From contig JAEXRL010000003.1 of NCBI GenBank assembly GCA_023440825.1, positions 1-64,000 on the forward strand: DNA of 64,000 nt, given 5' to 3'. Shown one piece after another: positions 44,633-53,379 of this stretch. Origin of the DNA: Pseudomonadota bacterium (GTDB taxonomy: Bacteria > Pseudomonadota > Gammaproteobacteria > Burkholderiales > Burkholderiaceae_B). A model generated the notes under the pieces. The model had not been told where the DNA came from, did not search any database, and was given only the letters and a program-made list of their open reading frames with translations. Made by a program: the position numbers and the translations under genes. Every line of letters starts with the position of its first letter. Position 1 is the first letter of the stretch.

Positions 44633-45832
44633 ATGACAACGATCGCTACAGCGGATCGTGGGGCACTGCAGCGCATGCTGCAGGTCCAGCCTACACTGCC
44701 CGCCATTTCCAATGCTGGGACCACCTTACAACTGGCCGAAAAAGAACTGCTGCACGCAGGCCCTCCCATTCTAGATAAAAGCACGATGGCTCAACCCATC
44801 CTGAACTCTGCGATTGCCGCAGTGCTTTTTGAGGGCTGGGCAAACGATATCGAATCTGCTCGACAGTTAGTGCTCTCAGATGCAGTACGCTTAACACCTG
44901 CACAAGATAAAAATACGGCTATTCCTTTAGCTGATGTTCTCTCAGCCAGCATGTCAGTGCTGCATGTACAAGATGCGGCGCAACCCACCCATGTTGCTTA
45001 CAGCTCGATTAATGGTGGTGATGGGCCCGTCACTCGTGTAGGGGTGGTGAACGACGAGGTCGTACAACGCTTACATTATATATACGGCCCTATTGCGCAA
45101 CAGCTTGATCAGCTTTTAGCGCAACGTAGCATTGCATTGCTGCCTATCGCCGAGCAAGCCATCGTACAAGAGGACGATTTGCATGGTCGTACTGCTCAAG
45201 CTAGCGCCTTGTTGTTCCAGGCCTTAAGCGATGCTCAGGAACTAGATACCGAATCTATGCAGTTTATTCAGCGTAGTGCCGCCTTTTTTCTGAACGTATG
45301 GATGGCAGCCAGCTTATGCACTTTGCTCTCAGCCGAGCACACCGCCTCCAGCAGTAGCATTATTCGTATGGGCAGCAATGGCGTGGATTTCGGTTTTCAA
45401 ATCGCTGCCTTACCGGGTCAATGGTTTACTAGCCCAGCCCAAGCTCCCTTTATTCCAGACGCCACCGCCGAAGTACGTGAACGCGCCCTAGGGGCAATTG
45501 GCGACAGTGCTGTCGTTGATGCACTGGGTTATGGCGCCATGCTGCACGCCTATGCACCACAGACCATTTCGCGTTTGTGCTTAGCTGCTGAGCAAAGCGG
45601 TAATGCTATTCCTGAGCAGCTTTTGACATCTGCTCCCACGGTGTACGCCGCTCTGCCTAACTTCAAGACAGGCCTCACTGCTCAGGCCGTTGTTACAGAA
45701 CAGCAAGGGCCCGTTATTAGTCTAGGCGTATTAGATCGACACGGTGAAAAAGGACGTTTAGATGGCGGCTTCTTCTTTGCCCCCATCGCTCCCTTTGCCG
45801 CAGCACTACATGCGCTAAACGAAGGTATCTAA
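44633..45832 (+). CDS. DUF1116 protein, YlbE/AllG-like
   Basis: 399 residues. It resembles E. coli YlbE (AllG), a component of the oxamate carbamoyltransferase system, through LLHAGPP near residue 40, LFEGWA near 63, the central NGVDFGFQIAALPGQWFTSPAQAP near 248-272, GDSAVVDALGYGA near 290 and a GGFFFAPIAPF motif near the end. The family motifs GLG.RWFTAPV and IGAG...APL are changed or partly degraded here, so the activity may differ. The usual partners FdrA/AllF and AllH are not in the window. It overlaps the amidase start by one base (TAATG). Confidence 0.75.
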   Translation: MTTIATADRGALQRMLQVQPTLPAISNAGTTLQLAEKELLHAGPPILDKSTMAQPILNSAIAAVLFEGWANDIESARQLVLSDAVRLTPAQDKNTAIPLADVLSASMSVLHVQDAAQPTHVAYSSINGGDGPVTRVGVVNDEVVQRLHYIYGPIAQQLDQLLAQRSIALLPIAEQAIVQEDDLHGRTAQASALLFQALSDAQELDTESMQFIQRSAAFFLNVWMAASLCTLLSAEHTASSSSIIRMGSNGVDFGFQIAALPGQWFTSPAQAPFIPDATAEVRERALGAIGDSAVVDALGYGAMLHAYAPQTISRLCLAAEQSGNAIPEQLLTSAPTVYAALPNFKTGLTAQAVVTEQQGPVISLGVLDRHGEKGRLDGGFFFAPIAPFAAALHALNEGI

Positions 45833-47124
45833 TGCATAACGATCACATCAATCAGCTAAGTCTTTTGGATATGTCGCAAGCCGTTCATAACGGTCGTCTG
45901 CGACCCTCACAAATTGTGGAGGCCTGCATTGAACGCATTGCTCAGCGCGAACCACAGGTTCAGGCTTGGGAAAGCCTGGATACTGCCGCTGCCTTAGAGC
46001 AGGCTCGGCATCTGGACACTCTGCCGCCTAAAGGCTTACTACACGGCTTACCGATTGGTGTGAAAGACACCATCGATACGGTGGATTTTCCAACCGGACG
46101 CGGCTCTCCCATATACAGCGGCCATCGCACTTCGTGGGATGCCTCCAGCGTCGCCTTGTTAAAACGAGCAGGAGGTCTAATTTTAGGTAAAACCGTCACC
46201 ACGGAATTTGCCTACTTTAGACCCGGAAAGACCGCTAATCCGCATAATCTGGCGCATACACCAGGAGGCTCTTCTAGCGGCTCCGCGGCAGCCGTCGCGG
46301 ACTTCATGGTGCCTGCCGCTTTGGGCACGCAAACGGCCGGCTCTTTGATCCGTCCCGCTTCATATTGTGGGGTGGTAGCCTATAAACCCACACTGGGCGA
46401 CTTTGCCTTGGGCGGCATACGCCCCATATCGCACTCACTGGATACGCTGGGTGTGGTCACTCGTAGCGTCCAAGACGCCAGTTTGATGCGTGCGGTGCTG
46501 CTAAATACCGGTTTCACACCCACTACTAGCTCTATACAACTGCCTCCACGTATTGCTTTTTGTCACACACCCTCGTGGTTTGAGGCCGATCGCTATACGC
46601 GTGCCCAACTAGAAAAAACAGCCACTTTTTTAGCTAATGGCAATGCCCAGATTAGCACCGTTAGCTTGCCTGCGGTTTGTGATGAGCTGGTGAACGCACA
46701 GAAGCAAATTATGGCGTATGAAGCCGCTCAATATATGAGCTACGAGTACGACCAGTTTGCGCATCAAATGAGCCCTCAGATTATTGCTCTGATTGAAGAG
46801 GGTATGGCAACTCAACGTGAAGACTACCTCTTAGCCTTAGCGCTGACTCAACGAGCGCGCGATGAGCTGGCTAAACTGTTTGAGAACTGTGATGTCATCA
46901 TGGCGCCTGCCGCGCCTGGCGAAGCACCACATGGCCTACAGGCAACCGGAGACCCCATTTTTAGCCGTATGTGGAATCTGCTGGGTGTACCTAGCCTGAA
47001 TATTCCGGCCTTCACGGGTGAAAACAATTTGCCCGTGGGCATTCAGTTAATCGGCGCCTTAGGCGAAGACGAACATCTATTACGCATGGGCGCGTGGATA
47101 GAACAAAAGCTCAAGCAATCCTAA
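45832..47124 (+). CDS. Amidase (amidase signature family)
   Basis: 430 residues, hydrolase of carboxamides. The Ser-cisSer-Lys triad is visible: Lys in IGVKDTIDT near 76, GGSSSGSAAAVA near 145-156 with the cis-Ser, and the nucleophile in TQTAGSLIRPAS near 170. The C-terminal GVPSLNIPAF and LPVGIQLIG segments are typical. It shares a one-base overlap with the DUF1116 gene. It could open an amide or ureide made by the oxygenase; GatA and AtzF-like roles are less likely, as no partner subunit or biuret-type domain is present. Confidence 0.9.
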   Translation: MHNDHINQLSLLDMSQAVHNGRLRPSQIVEACIERIAQREPQVQAWESLDTAAALEQARHLDTLPPKGLLHGLPIGVKDTIDTVDFPTGRGSPIYSGHRTSWDASSVALLKRAGGLILGKTVTTEFAYFRPGKTANPHNLAHTPGGSSSGSAAAVADFMVPAALGTQTAGSLIRPASYCGVVAYKPTLGDFALGGIRPISHSLDTLGVVTRSVQDASLMRAVLLNTGFTPTTSSIQLPPRIAFCHTPSWFEADRYTRAQLEKTATFLANGNAQISTVSLPAVCDELVNAQKQIMAYEAAQYMSYEYDQFAHQMSPQIIALIEEGMATQREDYLLALALTQRARDELAKLFENCDVIMAPAAPGEAPHGLQATGDPIFSRMWNLLGVPSLNIPAFTGENNLPVGIQLIGALGEDEHLLRMGAWIEQKLKQS

Positions 47125-47149
47125 GCAATAGTTACAAAGGGGAGACAGC

Positions 47150-48382
47150 GTGCCTAAACATTACGTCATTATCGGGGCGGGCCAAGCGGGACGCCGTATG
47201 GCAGAGTCACTGCGCGAGCACGACACTGCAGCACAGATTAGCTTAGTAGGTGCAGAACCTGAGCTACCTTACGACCGTCCCGCCTTATCAAAGGACGGTT
47301 TACTTTCCGAGCAAGCCTTAAGCGAAGCTTTTGTCGTGCCAGCTCAGTTTTATACCGAGCAACGCATTGATGTGTACGTAAACACAGAAGCTACGTCGAT
47401 TGATCCGACACAACGACAAGTACACTTGTCGGATGGGCGCATCCTATCGTACGACGACTTAATTTTGTGCACAGGCTCACGCGTGCGTCACCTGGATTTA
47501 CCCGGAGCACAAAGTGCACCCCTACACTACATCCGCACCATGGAAGATTGTCGGGCCTTACGTTCGGCTGCCACGCACAAGAAAAATGTAGTGATTATCG
47601 GTGGGGGCTTTATAGGACTAGAAGTAGCCGCGACCTTAAAAGCCCATTTCGACTGCCAGGTCACAGTACTGGAAAACGGTAGTCGTATTTTGCAACGCAC
47701 TATGCCAGCGCCGGTCAGTCAGTTCGTACACGAGTTACACGAATCAAAGGGTGTACAGATTCATTTAAATACGCACATCGAATCTCTGGCACAGCGAGAC
47801 GCGCATACGACAGCCGTCCTCACCAACCATGGGATATTTGAGGCCGATTTGATTGTGGTGGGCATTGGTGTGCATCCTAACCAGGAACTGGCTGCCGCGG
47901 CCGGTGTAAAGGTCAATAATGGCATTGTCGTCGACGCTCAGGGTCGTACCTCGGTGCCACACATCTATGCCAGCGGCGATGTCACCGCGCATACTAACCC
48001 TTATTATGACAAACCAGTACGCTTAGAGTCATGGCAGGTTGCCGAGCACCATCCTGCCGTCATCGCCGAACACTTACACGCGCTGCCCAGCTCCTATCAG
48101 GAACTGCCCTGGCTATGGTCTGATCAGTATGATTGTTCCATGCAAATGCTAGGAGACTTCAACTACGCCAACAGCATTCATCGCCGTCAGGAAGCTGACC
48201 CTAATCGCTTTGCGTGGATAGGGCTGGATGCTGAACAAAGGCTAAAAGCAGTTTGCACCGTTAATCAGGGACGCGACATGAGCCTGTACAAACGCCTAAT
48301 GAGTAGCGCCAAACCGATTTCAGCCGAGCTTATTACAGACTCCAGCCAATCGTTGCGTGATCTACAAAAAGCACTGGTCTAA
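47150..48382 (+). CDS. FAD-dependent ferredoxin reductase
   Basis: 410 residues, pyridine-nucleotide-disulfide oxidoreductase type as in BphG or rubredoxin reductase. The FAD-binding IIGAGQAGRRMAESL is at the N-terminus, the NAD-binding VIIGGGFIGLEVAATL near 150, a second FAD motif IYASGDVTAH near 275, and a C-terminal reductase domain. The start is GTG with GGGGAG five bases upstream. It is the last gene of the operon and reduces the Rieske ferredoxin at 43651, completing an NADH - reductase - ferredoxin - oxygenase chain. Confidence 0.92.
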   Translation: MPKHYVIIGAGQAGRRMAESLREHDTAAQISLVGAEPELPYDRPALSKDGLLSEQALSEAFVVPAQFYTEQRIDVYVNTEATSIDPTQRQVHLSDGRILSYDDLILCTGSRVRHLDLPGAQSAPLHYIRTMEDCRALRSAATHKKNVVIIGGGFIGLEVAATLKAHFDCQVTVLENGSRILQRTMPAPVSQFVHELHESKGVQIHLNTHIESLAQRDAHTTAVLTNHGIFEADLIVVGIGVHPNQELAAAAGVKVNNGIVVDAQGRTSVPHIYASGDVTAHTNPYYDKPVRLESWQVAEHHPAVIAEHLHALPSSYQELPWLWSDQYDCSMQMLGDFNYANSIHRRQEADPNRFAWIGLDAEQRLKAVCTVNQGRDMSLYKRLMSSAKPISAELITDSSQSLRDLQKALV

Positions 48383-48405
48383 GAAGCGTACTGCTATCGC
48401 TTTAC

Positions 48406-48447
48406 AGGCATGGCATAGAGAGCCCTAAGGGTGCACTTGCCATGCCT
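48406..48447. terminator. Hairpin between the ferredoxin reductase and dsbD (convergent)
   Basis: Perfect 10-bp arms AGGCATGGCA (48406-48415) and TGCCATGCCT (48438-48447) enclosing a smaller CCCT/AGGG stem. T content is low on both sides. It lies in the 81-base gap between convergent genes, so a terminator role is likely but not strong. Confidence 0.6.
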
Positions 48448-48463
48448 ATCTTTCATCTGGCCT

Positions 48464-50389
48464 CTACTGGCCCTGTAGCACTTGATCTAACACACGACTA
48501 AATTGCTCTGCTTTTTGAAAACCAATCACACGGGCCTGCTCCAGATAGCGTCCCTGTGTATCAAAAAACAAAATTCCTGGTGGTCCAAAAAGCGAGAAGC
48601 GTTTCAGTAATTCTCGATCCGCTGGCGTATTTTTAGTGACATCTACCTGCAAGAGCTCAAATTGCTGCATACGCTGTGCTACACCGGCATCTGTGAACGT
48701 GAACTTTTCCATTTCTATGCATGACACACACCAGTCTGCATAAAAATCTAGCAAGACAGGCTTACGCGCTGAGGCTACACGGGCATCCAATTCTGCCACA
48801 GTTTGAATACGTTCAAATTGCACAGTTGGTGCCATCGTCGTGGTCGTCGCTCCAACTACAGATTTAAGCCCCTGCAAAGGCTGCAAAGCACTGGGTACGC
48901 CCAACGCTATACCCAGCACAATAAAAGCGGCCCATAATGCCAGCAACACCGCTAAAGCCTGACGCAAGGCCATCAAAGGGGCAAGCACGGCAGGACGCGT
49001 CAGCAAACCCAGTAAAACAGCTACCCATACTAGTAACACAGCCCAGCCTGCCGTCGCTAGCCAATCTGGCAATACGGGGGCTACCATCCACCAGGCCGTT
49101 GCAAACAACATCAAGGCAAAAGCGGTTTTTACATGATTCATCCAGGCGCCTGCTTTGGGCATAAATGCCCCGGAACCTGCCCCCAGTATGATTAACAGCA
49201 CACCAGAGCCCCACGCTAGAGCAAACAAGGCCGAACCGCCCAACAGCACGTCGCCTGTTTGGGAAATAAATAGTAATACGCCTGCCAAAGGAGCCGCTAC
49301 GCAAGGCCCTACTATCAGAGCCGACAACATGCCCATGGCAAAAACGCCGCCAAAGCGTCCGCCAGGCAAGCGATTTAAACGCTCATTTAATTTTCCTTGC
49401 CATGCACTAGAAAGTTGCAAGGTAAACACATCCAGCATCGCTAGTCCAAACAAAGCCAGCAACACCGCAAACACCCCCAGCACCCAAGGCGTCTGCAACC
49501 AGGCCGCTAGGCCCGCGCCCAGCAAGCCTGCGGCCATGCCTAGCAAGGTATACACCACGGACAAACCTAAAACAAACGCCAAAGCCATGAATAAGCCATG
49601 AGAGCGTTTGTGTACCTGCTGTTTTTGCTGTCCCGCAATAATGGACAGCAAGATAGGCACCATAGGTAACACGCAAGGTGTAAACGATAATAATGCACCC
49701 AAAGCAAAGCTCAGTAATACCAACTCCAGCCAAGCTACATTTTGCAGATACTGGGCCAAGCCCACATCATTCATAGCAAAGGCACTGGCTGTGTTTTGCT
49801 GGGCAATCTGAGGCTCAGACTGTAACAGTACGGCCCACTCCTCTGGAGTCGGCACCTTATCGCTAGCGTACTCCCCCTGCACCTGATAGCCTTTCTCACC
49901 CGCTATCAGCTCTAGCTCCTGAGTAATGGGTGTGTAGCACAAGCCTGCATCGGCGCACCCTTGGCTAGTGATCGCCACCCGTATTGGCGCACCACTCAAG
50001 GCCTCGCTATGCAAGGGTAGACGTACGGTGACGCCCTGGCGATAGACCTCCATGTCCCGATCAAAAGTCGGGTCGTAGGTCACAATGCCGGCCGGTGTCT
50101 GTAGCTCACCAACCGCATCCCCTCCATCCGTTTCTATCGAAAAACGCTCCCTGTACATGTAATATTCAGGGGCAATTTGAAAATGTAGATCTACAAATTC
50201 AGCCGCATTGACCGCCGCACTGAGGCGAAACGCATCCTCGGGGTCTAGATACTCTTCTTCTGCATGGCCCTTACCCACTAAGAGCAGGCTGGCTAGCAAG
50301 ATCAACATAAAGCCACGTATCCAGCCTCGTGCCAAAGTCCAGCCCTTCGTCCTTGCGGGCCCTTTCAGGCTACCTACATTTAATGCCAT
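48464..50389 (-). CDS. dsbD: Thiol:disulfide interchange protein DsbD
   Basis: Carries reducing power from cytosolic thioredoxin to periplasmic proteins, including apocytochromes. 641 residues in three parts: a signal sequence (to about 43), an N-terminal periplasmic domain with the cysteine pair GCADAGLC near 148, an eight-helix membrane domain with SFTPCVLPMVPILLS near 238 and GPCVAAPLAG near 360, and a C-terminal thioredoxin-like domain with DWCVSC near 553. It supplies the reductant needed by the CcsA/ResB system encoded at 30.7-34.1 kb. Confidence 0.95.
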   Translation of the reverse strand: MALNVGSLKGPARTKGWTLARGWIRGFMLILLASLLLVGKGHAEEEYLDPEDAFRLSAAVNAAEFVDLHFQIAPEYYMYRERFSIETDGGDAVGELQTPAGIVTYDPTFDRDMEVYRQGVTVRLPLHSEALSGAPIRVAITSQGCADAGLCYTPITQELELIAGEKGYQVQGEYASDKVPTPEEWAVLLQSEPQIAQQNTASAFAMNDVGLAQYLQNVAWLELVLLSFALGALLSFTPCVLPMVPILLSIIAGQQKQQVHKRSHGLFMALAFVLGLSVVYTLLGMAAGLLGAGLAAWLQTPWVLGVFAVLLALFGLAMLDVFTLQLSSAWQGKLNERLNRLPGGRFGGVFAMGMLSALIVGPCVAAPLAGVLLFISQTGDVLLGGSALFALAWGSGVLLIILGAGSGAFMPKAGAWMNHVKTAFALMLFATAWWMVAPVLPDWLATAGWAVLLVWVAVLLGLLTRPAVLAPLMALRQALAVLLALWAAFIVLGIALGVPSALQPLQGLKSVVGATTTTMAPTVQFERIQTVAELDARVASARKPVLLDFYADWCVSCIEMEKFTFTDAGVAQRMQQFELLQVDVTKNTPADRELLKRFSLFGPPGILFFDTQGRYLEQARVIGFQKAEQFSRVLDQVLQGQ

Positions 50390-50431
50390 AGTGTTTATCC
50401 ATCAAAACCCGAATTACGTTCCAGGCCAGGT

Positions 50432-50818
50432 TTAACCAGTTGCTGTGCTGGTCCTCACCCAATCTAAATAGGAAGCGTAGCCCCCCAATACCGGCAAACA
50501 TAGCAGCTCGGGCAAGTCATAGGGATGTGCGCGACGCAAGCGTTCGGCCAGCTCGGGAACACGGGCTACGGTGGTTTTAAAGGTCAGAGGCACTTCTTCA
50601 TCACCCTGCAGCTCACCTTTCCACATATACATAGACAAACAAACCTGCCCAAGGTTCGCACAAGCGACCACGCCATCTTCAACCAAGTGATGGGCAATGT
50701 GTTTAGCCAACATTAAATCAGGCGCCGTCGTCATCACCATCACCACCTGTGTTGGGGGCAAACCCTGTAAAGTAACGGAAAAGTCATAAGGCACCGTTTC
50801 ATTGCGCTGCTCTGTCAT
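50432..50818 (-). CDS. cutA: Divalent cation tolerance protein CutA
   Basis: Small trimeric protein of the CutA1 family, 128 residues from the ATG at 50818, which has AGGGAG upstream; the open frame extends another 22 codons without a better site. Seen: VVMVMTTAPD near 30, the VACANLGQVCLSMYMWKGE strand, EVPLTFKTT, and HPYDLPELLCLPVLGGYASYLDW near the end. The conserved HPYD.PE block confirms the family. The exact function is debated. It precedes dsbD by 42 bases, a common neighbour pair in beta- and gammaproteobacteria. Confidence 0.93.
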   Translation of the reverse strand: MTEQRNETVPYDFSVTLQGLPPTQVVMVMTTAPDLMLAKHIAHHLVEDGVVACANLGQVCLSMYMWKGELQGDEEVPLTFKTTVARVPELAERLRRAHPYDLPELLCLPVLGGYASYLDWVRTSTATG

Positions 50819-50946
50819 GGTTAAGCTCCCTAATAAAAGCACCAGTTTAACGAGAGCAGGCACCAGCGTCACTGCCTGTTGCACTGCGTGCTAAGCTTAG
50901 CCTAGTAAGACATAGCACAAAACTACTGTACACAGCACATCACATC

Positions 50947-50979
50947 AAAAAAAGCAGCGCCGTCCATCAACGGGCTGCT
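50947..50979 (-). terminator. Rho-independent terminator of the flavin reductase gene
   Basis: Stem AGCAGC (50953-50958) with GCTGCT (50974-50979), extended by CCGT/ACGG pairing with one bulge. An A run at 50947-50953 gives U's on the minus strand. Confidence 0.75.
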
Positions 50980-51003
50980 CTGTGAAACGTGGCATTGGAA
51001 AGT

Positions 51004-51552
51004 TTAAGCAGACGAAAAACGGCCAAACCCGGCGTTCCAATACAACAGCGGCGAGCTAGAAGGCTGTGGGCTGTGCAGCACGTGTATGACACGTCCTAAC
51101 ACCAAAGCATGACTGTTTCTTTCTATGATTTCTACGGTTTCGCACGCCAATGCCGCCGGCGCGTCCGCGGCCAGCCAGATACCCTGCTCCGTGCGCCTCC
51201 ACTCATGCCCCTGATAACGTTGCTCTCCTTGCAAACCACCCACTCCGGCAAACTGCTCGGCTAAGCCACGTTGCCTATCGCCCAGCACATTGACACCAAA
51301 CCGACCACTGCTTCGCAATAAAGACCAAGCTGATGAGCCTTGATTAACACAGACAAGAAGTTCGGCAGGGTCCGCAGAAACTGCTGTGACGGAGGTCGCT
51401 GTCAAACCACCCCGCTGTTCGCCATGCGCCACTGTGATTACACACGCTGTGCCTCCAAGGTGACGCATGGCCTGTTTGAATACATCCGAAGAGACGCCTG
51501 TGGATGACGGCGCCGTAGACTCTGCAATGAGCACATCAGCAAGTACAGTCAT
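51004..51552 (-). CDS. Flavin reductase (HpaC/NtaB-like FMN reductase domain)
   Basis: About 182 residues. NAD(P)H:flavin reductase that supplies reduced FMN or FAD to a monooxygenase. Family motifs: FKQAMRHLGGTACVITVAHG near 22, GLTATSVTAVSADPAELLVCVN near 50, GRFGVNVLGDRQRGLAEQFAG near 85, and LLYWNAGFGRF at the end. No partner monooxygenase lies nearby, so it is an orphan here. The start is uncertain: the ATG at 51552 has only a weak GAG upstream; a TTG seven codons earlier is in frame. Confidence 0.87.
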   Translation of the reverse strand: MTVLADVLIAESTAPSSTGVSSDVFKQAMRHLGGTACVITVAHGEQRGGLTATSVTAVSADPAELLVCVNQGSSAWSLLRSSGRFGVNVLGDRQRGLAEQFAGVGGLQGEQRYQGHEWRRTEQGIWLAADAPAALACETVEIIERNSHALVLGRVIHVLHSPQPSSSPLLYWNAGFGRFSSA

Positions 51553-51670
51553 AACTACTCGTAAATCTATCAAGGGAACCCATGCCCCTCATCAGCAGAA
51601 ACAGTACCATGAGCAGGCGTTTTTGTTGCGTATAAACTTATAAGATTTATATACGCTGATACAAGGCATA

Positions 51671-51697
51671 AAAAAACGAGTCCCCGTAAGGACTCGT
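51671..51697 (-). terminator. Rho-independent terminator of the alpha ribosomal operon (after rplQ)
   Basis: Arms ACGAGTCC (51676-51683) and GGACTCGT (51690-51697), loop of six, with six A residues (51671-51676) giving U's on the minus strand. Confidence 0.9.
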
Positions 51698-51725
51698 CTT
51701 AAACAGATAAATACGTACGACGCAC

Positions 51726-52112
51726 TTATTCGTCTGCTTCCTGCTCTTCTACCTCAGGACGGTCAACCAACTCCATGAATGCCATGGGGGCGTTGTCGCC
51801 TTGACGGAAACCCATTTTCAGAACGCGGGTGTAACCACCATTACGCTCTTGATAACGAGGACCGATGACTTCAAACAGCTTGGTTACCGCGTCGCGATCA
51901 CGCAAACGAGCAAAAGCCAAGCGGCGATTAGCCAAAGTAGGATTTTTACCCAAAGTAATCAGCGGCTCGATAACACGACGCAGCTCTTTGGCTTTAGGCA
52001 ATGTGGTTTTGATCGCTTCGTGAGTCAACAAAGAAACGGACATGTTGCGGAACATGGCCAAACGATGACTACTAGTACGATTTAGTTTACGTAGACCGTG
52101 ACGGTGACGCAT
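51726..52112 (-). CDS. rplQ: 50S ribosomal protein L17
   Basis: 128 residues beginning MRHRHGLRKLNRTSSHR, the invariant L17 start, with a KTTLPKAKELRRVIEPLITLGK block near 35-60 and an acidic tail. Last gene of the alpha operon, followed by a terminator. It is separated from rpoA by 142 bases that contain a hairpin, more than the usual short gap. Confidence 0.98.
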   Translation of the reverse strand: MRHRHGLRKLNRTSSHRLAMFRNMSVSLLTHEAIKTTLPKAKELRRVIEPLITLGKNPTLANRRLAFARLRDRDAVTKLFEVIGPRYQERNGGYTRVLKMGFRQGDNAPMAFMELVDRPEVEEQEADE

Positions 52113-52218
52113 AAGACCTTCCTAAAAAAATGAATCTAGTTACAACCACACAAAAGATATGGCCGTGATAAGCCTGGTTCTTCTATCAGCAAAGCTGCGG
52201 ACCAGGTTGGTACATCTA

Positions 52219-52248
52219 TTTGGCCCCGGCTACATAGTCGGAGCCAAA
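52219..52248. promoter_or_regulatory. Imperfect 30-base palindromic hairpin between rpoA and rplQ
   Basis: TTTGGC at 52219-52224 pairs with GCCAAA at 52243-52248, and inner CCG/CGG and CTA/TAG segments continue the stem with two mismatches, one of them G-T. It starts six bases after the rpoA stop. No U tract follows on the minus strand, so it may be an attenuating or processing element. Confidence 0.5.
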
Positions 52249-52254
52249 CAAAAT

Positions 52255-53238
52255 TTATGGACGCTCCAAGCCCAGTGGTGGCCAGTTTTCGAGCTTCATG
52301 CCCAGCGTCAAGCCACGCGCAGCCAATACTTCCTTGATTTCGTTCAAGGACTTACGGCCTAGGTTAGGTGTCTTCAAGAGCTCATTCTCGGTGCGCTGAA
52401 TCAGATCACCGATGTAGTAGATGTTCTCGGCTTTCAGGCAGTTCGCCGAACGCACGGTCAGCTCAAGATCATCAACTGGACGCAGCAAGACTGGGTCAAT
52501 TTGCGGTGCACCACGCTGCGGAACTTCGTAGGACTCGCCCACGCCTTCCAGAGCAGCAAATACCGAGATTTGATCCATCAAGATACGAGCGGCTTGACGC
52601 ACAGATTCTTCTGGGGTCAAGGTACCGTTGGTTTCAATATCCAGAACCAGTTTATCCAAGTCAGTGCGTTGCTCTACACGAGCGTTTTCTACCGCATAGC
52701 TAACACGACGGATAGGACTGTAGGAGGCATCTAGAATAATGCGACCAATTGTGTGGCTGCGATCATCCGACAAGGCACGAATATTACCGGGCACATAGCC
52801 ACGGCCTTGTTCTACCTTGATATGCATTCCCAACTTACCGTCTTCGGTCAGGTTAGCAATAACATGATTAGGATTGATTATTTCCACATCGTGCGGCAAC
52901 TCAATATCGCTCGCCAGCACCTGGCCTGTGCCTTCTTTACGCAGCACCAGTGTGACTTCTTCACGACTGTGCAGCTTGAACACCACGCCCTTGAGGTTCA
53001 GCAACACGTCTACTACGTCCTCGCCAACACCTGGCAAAGTGGAGTACTCGTGTACCACGCCCGTGATTTGCACCTCGGTGGGCGCGTAACCGGTCATGGA
53101 AGACAGCAATATGCGGCGCAGTGCGTTACCCAGAGTATGGCCGTAACCACGCTCAAAAGGCTCCATCACGACTTTTGCGCGATTTTTGCTGATAGCTTCA
53201 ACTTCAATAGAACGGGGTTTTAAAAAACCTTGAGACAT
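52255..53238 (-). CDS. rpoA: RNA polymerase alpha subunit
   Basis: 327 residues. The N-terminal assembly domain (about 1-235) has GYGHTLGNALRRILLSSMTG near 33-50. The C-terminal domain (about 250-320), which binds UP elements and activators, has TVRSANCLKAENIYYIGDLIQRTE and LGRKSLNEIKEVL. It sits between rpsD and rplQ, as in all proteobacterial alpha operons. Confidence 0.98.
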   Translation of the reverse strand: MSQGFLKPRSIEVEAISKNRAKVVMEPFERGYGHTLGNALRRILLSSMTGYAPTEVQITGVVHEYSTLPGVGEDVVDVLLNLKGVVFKLHSREEVTLVLRKEGTGQVLASDIELPHDVEIINPNHVIANLTEDGKLGMHIKVEQGRGYVPGNIRALSDDRSHTIGRIILDASYSPIRRVSYAVENARVEQRTDLDKLVLDIETNGTLTPEESVRQAARILMDQISVFAALEGVGESYEVPQRGAPQIDPVLLRPVDDLELTVRSANCLKAENIYYIGDLIQRTENELLKTPNLGRKSLNEIKEVLAARGLTLGMKLENWPPLGLERP

Positions 53239-53319
53239 GCTATTTCCTTTTCAATACCCTCGGCTCGTTACACCGATAAGGCTGACGGAAACTGGACCAA
53301 GCCAGCGAAATGACCGCAA

Positions 53320-53350
53320 AACCCACTTCTCGTTAAACGGGAAGTGGGTT
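53320..53350. promoter_or_regulatory. Strong hairpin between rpsD and rpoA
   Basis: Perfect 10-bp arms AACCCACTTC (53320-53329) and GAAGTGGGTT (53341-53350), with the inner loop able to pair further. It lies in a 141-base rpsD-rpoA gap. No U run follows on the minus strand. It may tune rpoA relative to the ribosomal genes by mRNA processing or partial termination. Confidence 0.55.
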
Positions 53351-53379
53351 AGGGCGATCTTGCAGTACCTAGCTATAAA

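Noticed and set aside
48864..49304. Frame-shifted second copy of the DsbD membrane domain
   Set aside because: A different reading frame of the same DNA; dsbD itself is intact across this stretch.
49155..49601. 148-codon open frame opposite dsbD
   Set aside because: A shadow of the membrane domain of dsbD; lysine/proline-rich, without protein-like features.
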